From CBDVBD01 sp965372135 (GTDB lineage Bacteria > Electryoneota > RPQS01 > CBDVBD01), in the NCBI GenBank assembly GCA_965372135.1, contig CBDVBD010000170.1:1-6432 (forward strand): 6,432 bases of DNA, written 5' to 3'. Position 1 is the first letter of the stretch. Each line of letters begins with the position of its first letter. The notes below the pieces were generated by a model. The model did not search any database, was not told the DNA's origin, and saw nothing but the letters and a program-made list of their open reading frames with translations. Below, piece after piece: positions 1 to 5,725 of the stretch. The translations under genes and the position numbers were made by a program.

Positions 1-18
1 GATTTCATTTTTAATGGA

Positions 19-105
19 TTAATTTATGATAGGTGTCTCGTTACCGAGAAGTGGTGCAGCCCCTGAAGCAGTCGATGTAAGTGACCCCGAAATATACAAT
101 TCTAT
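19..105 (-). other. Leader region with GUAA-tetraloop hairpin; possible structured RNA
   Basis: Downstream of the promoter the minus strand contains TCTCG-GTAA-CGAGA (36-49), a 5-bp stem capped by a GNRA-type tetraloop. GNRA loops exist in this orientation only; on plus the loop would be TTAC. An upstream GGGGU can partly pair with the following ACACC to enclose it. I do not recognise a known riboswitch class. The same stretch is also open as a reading frame: ATG at 154-156 to TAA at 19-21 would give 45 residues, but it has no good ribosome binding site and runs through the promoter, so I do not call it a gene. Confidence 0.35.
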
Positions 106-111
106 TAATCC

Positions 112-140
112 AATATAATCAATAATCATCCCGTTGTCAA
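112..140 (-). promoter_or_regulatory. Strong sigma70-like promoter firing off the left edge
   Basis: A perfect TTGACA (135-140) is separated by 17 nt from TATATT (112-117, five of six matches) on the minus strand. It follows the terminator by about 40 nt, so it begins a new transcription unit with a start near position 105. No coding start with a clear ribosome binding site is visible before the window ends, so the leader is at least about 100 nt. Confidence 0.75.
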
Positions 141-180
141 GTAAAAACTCCCACATCAAGCAACTTTTCTTAGTGACATA

Positions 181-212
181 AAAAACCCGGGTCGAATTCG
201 ACCCGGGTTTTT
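181..212. terminator. 32-bp perfect palindrome: bidirectional intrinsic terminator after citrate synthase gene
   Basis: Positions 181-212 are their own reverse complement: an A5 run, CCCGGGTCG, the central AATT, CGACCCGGG and a T5 run. The RNA forms a 9-bp GC-rich stem with a 4-nt AAUU loop, followed by six U on the minus strand (185 to 180) and five U on the plus strand. It lies 22 nt past the citrate synthase stop. It should end that transcript and also block any rightward transcription. Confidence 0.92.
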
Positions 213-234
213 GGTAATTACAAATGACAACTAA

Positions 235-1506
235 TTACGCGCCAACATGTCCTTTGATCCACTTAGTACTGACAGATTTCGGACGGGTAATCGCGGTTCC
301 CAACGCACGGTTGATGATCAACTGGGACAGCATTCCCATGGCACGGGACACACTGAAAAGCACCGTGTAGTAAGGGAATTCCTTCAAGCCGTAGTGGTAC
401 AACAACGCACCGGAACCGGCATCCACGTTGGGCCACGGGTTCTTGGCTTTACCTTGTTCTTTCAACACTTCCGGTACCACCTGGAACACCAAGTCCACCG
501 TCTTGAATACCGGATCGTCCGGGAAATGCTTCTTGCCGAACGCGTTGAACGCCACAAAGCGCGGATCGGTAACACGCAGTACTGCATGCCCGTATCCAGG
601 AATCACCTTGCCGCTGTTCAATGTTTCCCAGGCAAAATCACGAAGCTGCTCAGTGGAGGGAGCGCCGCCGAACTTGTCCATTACCTTTAGGACCCAATTC
701 AAGCATTCCTGGTTCGCCAATCCGTGCAGCGGACCAGCCAATCCGTTTAATCCTGCGGACACTGCATAATAAGCGTCAGACAATGCCGAACCCACTGTAT
801 GACATGAGAAAGCGCTGACGTTACCGCCCTCGTGATCGCAATGTAACGTCAGATATAGCCTCATACAGTCATAAAAATCAGCCGTATCATTGCCTAACAT
901 ATGGGCATAGTTGGCACCCCAGTCTAAACTCTTGTCGTAAGGAATCGGATCGCCCTTGTCGTAACGAATTCGATAAATACCAGCCGCGATCCCGGGGAGT
1001 TTACCTAACAGATTCATGGCATCTTCATACATCGGATCCCAATAATCCATCTTCGACATCCCTTCGGAATAGCGCTGACGGAACACGGAATCACGCTCCA
1101 TCACCAAAATCGCGGTATCCAACATCGCCATCGGATGAGAATCCTTCGGCATTGCATTCATCACATCCCACACATAACCGGGAACATTCGAACGTTCCGC
1201 AAACTCGTTGGACAGGGAATTTCTAGTCGCTTCATCCGGCAAATCACCGGTAAGCAATAAATAAAAAATCTCTTCCGGCCATTTCTCTGTCAGACCTTCC
1301 AACAGCGGAATCTCGCGGATGATTAATCCCTTGTCCGGTTCTACCACCGAAGTATCACATATCATTCCCTTAACACCGCGCATTCCTCCAAATGCTTGTG
1401 CTACAGTGACTTCGGAGATCACTTTATCGCCGGATCCCTTGATAACCGTTTTGGCTTCTTCGCGCAAAGCCGGTATCATGGCAGCGAATTTTTCCTTTAA
1501 TGTCAT
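235..1506 (-). CDS. gltA: Citrate (Si)-synthase, eukaryote-like type
   Basis: The enzyme condenses acetyl-CoA with oxaloacetate to citrate in the cytoplasm, the entry step of the TCA cycle. Its 423 residues align with pig mitochondrial citrate synthase at a constant offset of 13. Catalytic H274, H320 and D375 correspond to H261 (GPLHGLANQE), H307 (IPGYGHAVLR) and D362 (NPWPNVDAGSG). Substrate ligands H238, R329, R401 and R421 correspond to H225, R316, R388 and R408. LHCDHEGGNVSAF and YYTVLFSVSRAMG are hallmarks of the mitochondrial-like dimeric branch and not of the hexameric E. coli GltA branch. No targeting peptide is present. Eukaryote-like citrate synthases are known in some bacteria, for example Geobacter. 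The gene has its own near-consensus promoter, a strong ribosome binding site and an intrinsic terminator directly after it, so it can act as a single-gene unit. Re-citrate synthase and 2-methylcitrate synthase are excluded or unlikely from this alignment. The symbol gltA is used by function only. Confidence 0.96.
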   Translation of the reverse strand: MTLKEKFAAMIPALREEAKTVIKGSGDKVISEVTVAQAFGGMRGVKGMICDTSVVEPDKGLIIREIPLLEGLTEKWPEEIFYLLLTGDLPDEATRNSLSNEFAERSNVPGYVWDVMNAMPKDSHPMAMLDTAILVMERDSVFRQRYSEGMSKMDYWDPMYEDAMNLLGKLPGIAAGIYRIRYDKGDPIPYDKSLDWGANYAHMLGNDTADFYDCMRLYLTLHCDHEGGNVSAFSCHTVGSALSDAYYAVSAGLNGLAGPLHGLANQECLNWVLKVMDKFGGAPSTEQLRDFAWETLNSGKVIPGYGHAVLRVTDPRFVAFNAFGKKHFPDDPVFKTVDLVFQVVPEVLKEQGKAKNPWPNVDAGSGALLYHYGLKEFPYYTVLFSVSRAMGMLSQLIINRALGTAITRPKSVSTKWIKGHVGA

Positions 1507-1513
1507 CTCAAAT

Positions 1514-1523
1514 CTCCTTCCTT
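1514..1523 (-). promoter_or_regulatory. Shine-Dalgarno of citrate synthase gene
   Basis: AAGGAAGGAG on the minus strand lies 7 nt before the ATG at 1504-1506, fixing the start. Confidence 0.85.
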
Positions 1524-1657
1524 GTGGAATTTAATATTATTAATGATGTAATGGTAAGTTGCTGTGAATTGAGTATAAAGACAGGAAAATGTTTTAGCAA
1601 CACCCCAAATAACAATACACTACGAGTGAATTAGTGCATTTTTTATCAAGGCTTTAT

Positions 1658-1686
1658 ATTATAATGAAACTATATTCAAAAGTCAA
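1658..1686 (-). promoter_or_regulatory. Near-consensus sigma70-like promoter of citrate synthase gene
   Basis: TTGACT (1681-1686) is followed after exactly 17 nt by a perfect TATAAT (1658-1663) on the minus strand. The predicted start near 1651 leaves a leader of about 145 nt before the ATG. The -35 box lies 17 nt beyond the glcD-like stop. The leader holds a weak inverted pair (1558-1563 with 1596-1601, 6 bp, 32-nt loop) but no recognisable riboswitch. Confidence 0.85.
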
Positions 1687-1703
1687 GCGTTTTCGGTATT
1701 ATT

Positions 1704-3077
1704 TTATTCCGGTATCATCACGCCGGGATTAAACAACCCTTCCGGATCCAATGCCTGCTTGACTTTCCCGAATATCTTAAGCGCTTCATCATCGAACTGC
1801 AAGTGCAGATACCGGCGTTTCGTCCGTCCGATTCCATGTTCCCCACTCAATGTACCCCCCAATTCCAATGTCTTCTTCAATATCCGTTCCACCGTGTCAT
1901 GCGCCAAATTCTCCTGCCCCGGATCCGACTTGTCATACATCACATTCACATGTAGATTTCCATCCGCCACATGCCCATAGACCGGAATCTGCAGCCCAAC
2001 TTCTTCGGACAACGTCTGGCACCAATCGACCAGCAGCAGCATCTCCCCCCGGGGCACGCACACGTCCTCGTTAATCTTCCCGCTTGCCAACCTCGCCAAC
2101 GAGGGCGATACACTGCGCCGAAACTGCCACAACCGCTCCCGTTCCTTGACATCTACCGCCTCCTCAATCCCAAATCCCCCATGTTCCCGGCACTCTTCAA
2201 TCACCTTCTGGAATTCTCCCCCAACCTCCTCTTCCCAACCATCGACTTCCACCAACAACATCGCTTTAGCATCATCTGGAATATCCAACGGTACATATCC
2301 GGTAATCGCCTGAAGTGTGGCTCGATCCAAAAACTCCATCACACTGGGCAGCAATCTCGAAGCCAACACTCCGGTCACCGCCCCCGCTGCATCCGTAGCC
2401 TCCGGAAAAAACGCCAGCATAGTCCGGGCACTTTCCGGTGCATCGATCAACCGCACCGCAATCGCCGTAATATACCCCAAAATCCCTTCCGACCCCACGA
2501 ACAACGGCGTCATATCCGGCAAAGTACCCTGAGAATCCAACACTCCCGTCGCCATCACATCTCCGAAAGCCATCACCACCCGAAGCCCAATACAATAATC
2601 CTTGGTCACCCCATACTTAGCGCACCGCAGCCCCCCGGCTCCTTCCGCCACATTCCCCCCCAACGTGGACACTAAATAACTGGACGGATCCGGCGGATAA
2701 AATAACCCCAATTCCAACACTTGTTCCTGTAAATCCCCCGTCAGCACTCCAGGTTCCACTATCGCATACCGTTCCTCAACATTAATCTCCACTATCCTGT
2801 TCAATTTCTCACTGCCGATCACCATCGACTCTTCGGACGGCACCGCTCCCCCACTCATCCCGGTCCCGGCACCCCGCGGAGTAATCACCATCCCGTGTTC
2901 CCGCGCAAACCGCACCGCCTTGATCACCTCCTCCTCGCACCGAGGCATCACCACTAATTCTGGCACTTCCCGAAACGGAGTGGCATCATAGGAATAACAA
3001 ACCCGCTCCTCCAAGCGGGCAAACACACGATCCTTCCCCATAATCTTTCGTAACTGTGTTAATAATCGCCGATCCAC
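1704..3077 (-). CDS. GlcD-type FAD-linked 2-hydroxyacid oxidoreductase (glycolate oxidase / D-lactate dehydrogenase family)
   Basis: These flavoenzymes oxidise D-2-hydroxyacids such as glycolate, D-lactate or D-2-hydroxyglutarate to 2-oxoacids. The 457 residues are full length for the shorter GlcD group. The N-terminal FAD_binding_4 (VAO/PCMH) domain spans about 38-178, with PRGAGTGMSGGAVP (67-80), YPPDPSS (127-133) and TLGGNVAEGAGG (138-149). The C-terminal FAD-oxidase_C domain (about 213-455) has GHVADGNLHVN (368-378) and SGEHGIG (411-417). H369, H376 and E413 align with the metal ligands described in D-2-hydroxyglutarate dehydrogenase. The N-terminal PRGAGTG is a non-covalent type, with no histidine for covalent FAD linkage. 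There is no fused iron-sulfur domain and no glcE, glcF or etfAB gene in the window, so substrate and electron acceptor are open. It begins with GTG six bases after fmdB. No terminator follows, so transcripts may run into the citrate synthase gene. Confidence 0.93.
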   Translation of the reverse strand: MDRRLLTQLRKIMGKDRVFARLEERVCYSYDATPFREVPELVVMPRCEEEVIKAVRFAREHGMVITPRGAGTGMSGGAVPSEESMVIGSEKLNRIVEINVEERYAIVEPGVLTGDLQEQVLELGLFYPPDPSSYLVSTLGGNVAEGAGGLRCAKYGVTKDYCIGLRVVMAFGDVMATGVLDSQGTLPDMTPLFVGSEGILGYITAIAVRLIDAPESARTMLAFFPEATDAAGAVTGVLASRLLPSVMEFLDRATLQAITGYVPLDIPDDAKAMLLVEVDGWEEEVGGEFQKVIEECREHGGFGIEEAVDVKERERLWQFRRSVSPSLARLASGKINEDVCVPRGEMLLLVDWCQTLSEEVGLQIPVYGHVADGNLHVNVMYDKSDPGQENLAHDTVERILKKTLELGGTLSGEHGIGRTKRRYLHLQFDDEALKIFGKVKQALDPEGLFNPGVMIPE

Positions 3078-3086
3078 AGATCCTCA
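3077..3086 (-). promoter_or_regulatory. Ribosome binding site over fmdB stop; GTG start of glcD-like gene
   Basis: The minus strand reads TGAGGATCTGTG: the fmdB stop TGA overlaps a GAGG motif that lies 4 nt before the GTG start codon. This arrangement indicates translational coupling and decides the GTG start over the internal ATG at residue 13, which would remove part of the normal N-terminal helix. Confidence 0.7.
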
Positions 3087-3356
3087 ATCCGTCTTTTTCT
3101 CGGTTTTCTCTGACACCTTTTCCACTGTCTTTTCAACTTTGGTCTTGGTAGTTGACTTGGAGCTGCCATCGCTCTTATTTTTGTAATCGGTGATATAAAA
3201 GCCCGACCCCTTGAAGATCAACCCTACCCCACCGGAGATCAATCGTTCCAACGACCCCTTGCACACCGGACATATCGTCAAGGGCTGCGACGCAATCGAT
3301 TGAAACGACTCAAACCGGTGATGACATTTCTTACATACATATTCATAGGTCGGCAT
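3084..3356 (-). CDS. FmdB-family putative regulatory zinc-ribbon protein
   Basis: The 90-residue protein opens with MPTYEYVCKKC, the signature of the FmdB/CxxC_CxxC_SSSS family. C8, C11, C29 and C32 form two CxxC knuckles expected to bind one zinc ion. The block GLIFKGSGFYITDYKN (45-60) is the family's conserved segment after the ribbon. From about residue 61 the chain is a low-complexity tail of K, S, T, E and V, predicted disordered and common in the family. FmdB was named for a putative regulator near formamidase and amidase genes; its true role is not established. A good ribosome binding site supports the start. The stop lies only six bases before the start of the glcD-like gene, so the two are very likely co-transcribed. 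This is an unusual partner for the family and does not by itself reveal function. Confidence 0.92.
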   Translation of the reverse strand: MPTYEYVCKKCHHRFESFQSIASQPLTICPVCKGSLERLISGGVGLIFKGSGFYITDYKNKSDGSSKSTTKTKVEKTVEKVSEKTEKKTD

Positions 3357-3364
3357 CTAAATCA

Positions 3365-3370
3365 CTCCTT
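3365..3370 (-). promoter_or_regulatory. Shine-Dalgarno of fmdB-like gene
   Basis: AAGGAG on the minus strand lies 8 nt before the ATG at 3354-3356 and supports that start. Confidence 0.75.
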
Positions 3371-3448
3371 CTCGCTGTCAACTCCTAATTCTCTCCTATA
3401 GTTCCTCTAACCTCCCCCCAATCAACGTATGTAACCCACGATGGGACT

Positions 3449-3464
3449 TTCACACCTTCACACG
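3449..3464. repeat. Tandem octamer pair between pta and fmdB
   Basis: TTCACACC (3449-3456) is directly followed by TTCACACG (3457-3464). The rest of the pta-fmdB gap (3357-3448) is very purine-rich on the transcribed strand, with several GGAG-like runs. I find no convincing promoter or terminator in it; the nearest match, TTGATT with a 19-nt spacer to TATAGG, is weak. Confidence 0.4.
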
Positions 3465-3479
3465 TTTACATTTATGTTC

Positions 3480-3512
3480 CCGCCAGGTTTCAAGCGTAGC
3501 GTAACTTGGCGG
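3480..3512. repeat. Inverted repeat with CGTAGCG loop, downstream of pta
   Basis: CCGCCAGGTT (3480-3489) faces AACTTGGCGG (3503-3512): nine of ten positions are Watson-Crick pairs. The tenth is G-U if read on plus and A-C if read on the transcribed minus strand. The 13-nt loop TCAAGCGTAGCGT has the same length and the same CGTAGCG core as the hairpin at 6077-6116. It lies 15 nt past the pta stop. It may mark the pta mRNA 3' end or be a dispersed palindromic element. Confidence 0.7.
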
Positions 3513-3521
3513 TTAACGGGT

Positions 3522-3536
3522 CAAGCGTCACGCTTG
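3522..3536. repeat. Small hairpin whose loop is the pta stop codon
   Basis: CAAGCG (3522-3527) and CGCTTG (3531-3536) pair perfectly around a 3-nt loop, TCA on plus, which is the TGA stop of pta on minus. The neighbouring inverted repeat at 3480-3512 carries another copy of TCAAGCGT (3490-3497 versus 3521-3528). There is no U-tract, so intrinsic termination is not shown. Confidence 0.55.
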
Positions 3537-5624
3537 CGCCTGAATCGCCGTAATCGCAATCGTATAAATAATATCGTCCACCAAACACCCCCTGCTCAAA
3601 TCATTGACCGGCTTGTTCAACCCCTGCAATACCGGTCCCACCGCCACCGCATTCGCCGACCGCTGCACCGCCTTGTAAGCGGTATTTCCCGCATCCAAAT
3701 CGGGAAAAATAAACACATTGGCGCGTCCCGCCACCTGACTTTCCGGCAGCTTGGTCTTTGCAGTCGCAGGCGATATCGCCGCATCATACTGTATCGGACC
3801 TTCCACCTTAAGATCAGGCGCTTTTTCCTGCACGATTTTCGTTGCCTCCCGCACCCGATCCACCTGGGGACCAAATCCCGATTCCCCGGTGCTGTAACTT
3901 AACATCGCCACATAAGGCTCCATCCCGAACGCCGCGGTAGTCTCGGCGCTGGCAATCGCGATATCCGCCAATTCATGCGCTTCAGGATTCGGATTCACCG
4001 CACAATCCCCATACACCAGCACCCGATCCGGCAGGCACATGAAAAAAATGGACGATACCAACGACATATCCGGTTTGGTCTTGATGATTTGAAACGCCGG
4101 TCGAATGGTATGCGCTGTGGTATGCATCGCTCCCGACACTAACCCGTCCGCTTCCCCTTTATGCACCATCATCGTCCCAAAATAAATCGGATCCACCATC
4201 AAATCCCGAGCGGTATATTCCGTGACCTGCTTGTGCCTCCGCATTTCCATATATTCGGAAATATAATCAGCAAGTTGCGGCGCTTCCAACGGATCGATAA
4301 CTTCGATCCCATCCAGCGAAACATCCAACTTCCCCGCGGCATTCGCCACCTTATCCTTTTTCCCCAACAGGATCAAATCGGCAATCCCTCGTTCCCGGAT
4401 CCGAGCCGACGCCCTCAACGTCCGTTCCTCGTCCCCTTCCGGCAGCACAATCCGCTTCCGGTCACCAGCAGCCTTCTCCATCAACCCGTGCAAAAACGCA
4501 ATCGGTGTCATCTTCCGGGGTCTCTTGATCTGGAATATCTTCTCCAATTCGTCCCGTTCGATATGCCGATCCATAAATGTCTGTATCAAATCCAGCTTTT
4601 CCCGGTCGGTGGAAAAAATACTGGTGCGTACCCCGGTAATCATTACCGCAGTATCGTACGTATCCGTCGGCATACTTAACACCGGAATCCGAAACCCCGA
4701 CAATCCCCCGATCAAACGCCTCACCGGATCCGAGGGTTCCATACCTCCGCTCAACACCAGCCCGGAAATATTGGGAAAATTAACCGCCACCCGCGACACC
4801 ATTGCCGAAATCAACACATCGTCACGGTCCCCCGGCGTAATCAGCAGCATCCCATCTTTAATCCGTTCCAGCATATTGCCAATCAACATCGCCGCTACTT
4901 TTGTCCCGGAAACCAAGTTATCCAAATATTCCTTGCCGAACAACACTTTGGCACCCACCTTAGCTGCGATCTCCCCCATCCTGGGCTGCGAAAGCACCGG
5001 AATCTGCGGAACCATCCCAAATAACGTAATCCCCAACTTGGAAAGCCCCTTGCGCACTTGCTTAGACAATTTATCAAAATCAACCAACGACAACTTATTG
5101 ACGATCACCCCCTGGAAATCGCACCCCTTTTCGTCGATCGATTCCTTGGAAACTTCAATATTATTAAGGATATGTTCCGCATCGGAATCCGCCGCATTCG
5201 CCACCAACAATATCAGCGCCGACAAATTCATCGACAATTCTGCATTCAAATCGAATTCAAACGCCGACAATGCCCCCTGGTAATCGGTGCCTTCAATCAC
5301 CACGATATCACAATCCCGATGGATTCGCTCGTACGCCTCCAACACTCGTTCGATCAGTTCCTTCTCCCGCCCTTCCCCGATCAGATGCTGCGCTTCTTCC
5401 AAACTCACCGGACACATCAACTTCGGAGCAAACGGCAGGTCAAACACCTTCTGAACCAACAGCGTATCCTCGTCAATCTGCGAATCATCCCGAAACCGCT
5501 GCCCGATGGGTTTGATATACCCCACCCGATCCACCCGGCGCTTCAGTAAATACATTATACCCAACGTAATCGCCGACTTCCCGCTGGATGCTTCCGTAGA
5601 CGTGATATACAACGATTCAATCAT
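3528..5624 (-). CDS. pta: Phosphate acetyltransferase, three-domain (long) form
   Basis: Pta converts acetyl-CoA and phosphate to acetyl-phosphate and CoA in the cytoplasm, linking acetyl-CoA to acetate metabolism. The 698 residues match the long class (E. coli Pta is about 714). An N-terminal BioD-like P-loop domain (1 to about 215) has the Walker A-like TEASSGKS at 10-17 and EGTDYQG at 111-117. A DRTGG domain (about 215-325) contains ITPGDRDDVL. The catalytic domain (about 385-698) has VLPEGDEERTL (393-403), SYSTGESGFGP (576-586) and VNDLSRG (673-679). S677, R678 and D684 align with the active-site S309, R310 and D316 of Methanosarcina Pta, so it should be active. The start fits the family, yet no Shine-Dalgarno is visible and an 18-bp hairpin lies 8 nt upstream. 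No acetate kinase gene adjoins it, unlike the common ackA-pta pair. The stop codon sits in the loop of a small hairpin. Confidence 0.96.
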   Translation of the reverse strand: MIESLYITSTEASSGKSAITLGIMYLLKRRVDRVGYIKPIGQRFRDDSQIDEDTLLVQKVFDLPFAPKLMCPVSLEEAQHLIGEGREKELIERVLEAYERIHRDCDIVVIEGTDYQGALSAFEFDLNAELSMNLSALILLVANAADSDAEHILNNIEVSKESIDEKGCDFQGVIVNKLSLVDFDKLSKQVRKGLSKLGITLFGMVPQIPVLSQPRMGEIAAKVGAKVLFGKEYLDNLVSGTKVAAMLIGNMLERIKDGMLLITPGDRDDVLISAMVSRVAVNFPNISGLVLSGGMEPSDPVRRLIGGLSGFRIPVLSMPTDTYDTAVMITGVRTSIFSTDREKLDLIQTFMDRHIERDELEKIFQIKRPRKMTPIAFLHGLMEKAAGDRKRIVLPEGDEERTLRASARIRERGIADLILLGKKDKVANAAGKLDVSLDGIEVIDPLEAPQLADYISEYMEMRRHKQVTEYTARDLMVDPIYFGTMMVHKGEADGLVSGAMHTTAHTIRPAFQIIKTKPDMSLVSSIFFMCLPDRVLVYGDCAVNPNPEAHELADIAIASAETTAAFGMEPYVAMLSYSTGESGFGPQVDRVREATKIVQEKAPDLKVEGPIQYDAAISPATAKTKLPESQVAGRANVFIFPDLDAGNTAYKAVQRSANAVAVGPVLQGLNKPVNDLSRGCLVDDIIYTIAITAIQAQA

Positions 5625-5632
5625 AGTCTAAA

Positions 5633-5672
5633 TTACTTGGCTGCAGGATATAAGTATCCTGCAGCCAAGTAA
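5633..5672. repeat. Perfect 18-bp hairpin immediately upstream of pta
   Basis: Arms 5633-5650 and 5655-5672 are perfectly complementary over 18 bp with a 4-nt loop (TAAG on plus, CTTA on minus). On the transcribed strand only TTT follows after AA, so it is not a classic terminator. Only 8 nt separate the lower arm from the pta ATG (5622-5624), placing the hairpin where a Shine-Dalgarno would be. Possible roles are termination of dodecin transcription, control of pta translation, or a mobile palindromic repeat. Confidence 0.8.
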
Positions 5673-5685
5673 CCTTACATCAAGA

Positions 5686-5715
5686 CTTCTGCGTTCTCTG
5701 CGACTCTGCGCGAGG
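5686..5715. repeat. Short tandem TCTGCG motif between dodecin gene and pta
   Basis: TCTGCG occurs three times at 5688-5693, 5697-5702 and 5705-5710 (spacing 9 then 8), followed by CGAGG. It lies 11 nt beyond the dodecin stop. Similar CTCTGCG/CTTTGCG runs are scattered in intergenic DNA of many unrelated bacteria, so this may be a dispersed element. No function is assigned. Confidence 0.5.
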
Positions 5716-5725
5716 TAAAATCCGC

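Noticed and set aside
27..119. Plus-strand frame of 30 codons (ATG at 27, TAA at 117-119)
   Set aside because: Too short, no ribosome binding site, and it overlaps the better supported minus-strand promoter.
181..212. EcoRI and SmaI sites within the palindrome suggesting cloning-vector sequence
   Set aside because: The sites are nested in a terminator with flanking A and T runs right after a stop codon, as expected of natural DNA; no other linker or vector sequence is near.
1971..2675. Plus-strand open frame of 234 codons opposite the glcD-like gene
   Set aside because: It is a shadow of the minus-strand gene: rich in H, P, Q and R with no domain, no ribosome binding site, and the opposite strand has clear family motifs throughout.
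3357..3400. TTGACA just upstream of fmdB as a promoter
   Set aside because: The box is about 20 nt from the ATG and overlaps the ribosome binding site area, leaving no room for a -10 box and start site.
3376..3452. Short minus-strand frame (GTG start, about 22 codons) before fmdB
   Set aside because: It has no ribosome binding site at the right distance and no recognisable product; chance is the simplest explanation.
3441..3902. Plus-strand open frame of 153 codons starting in the pta-fmdB gap
   Set aside because: Most of it is antisense to pta and the first part is the inverted repeat region; the product is arginine-rich and shows no coding character.
4525..5283. Plus-strand open frame of 252 codons opposite pta
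   Set aside because: It lies wholly within pta, whose motifs are continuous on the minus strand. The serine/isoleucine/asparagine-rich product resembles no family.
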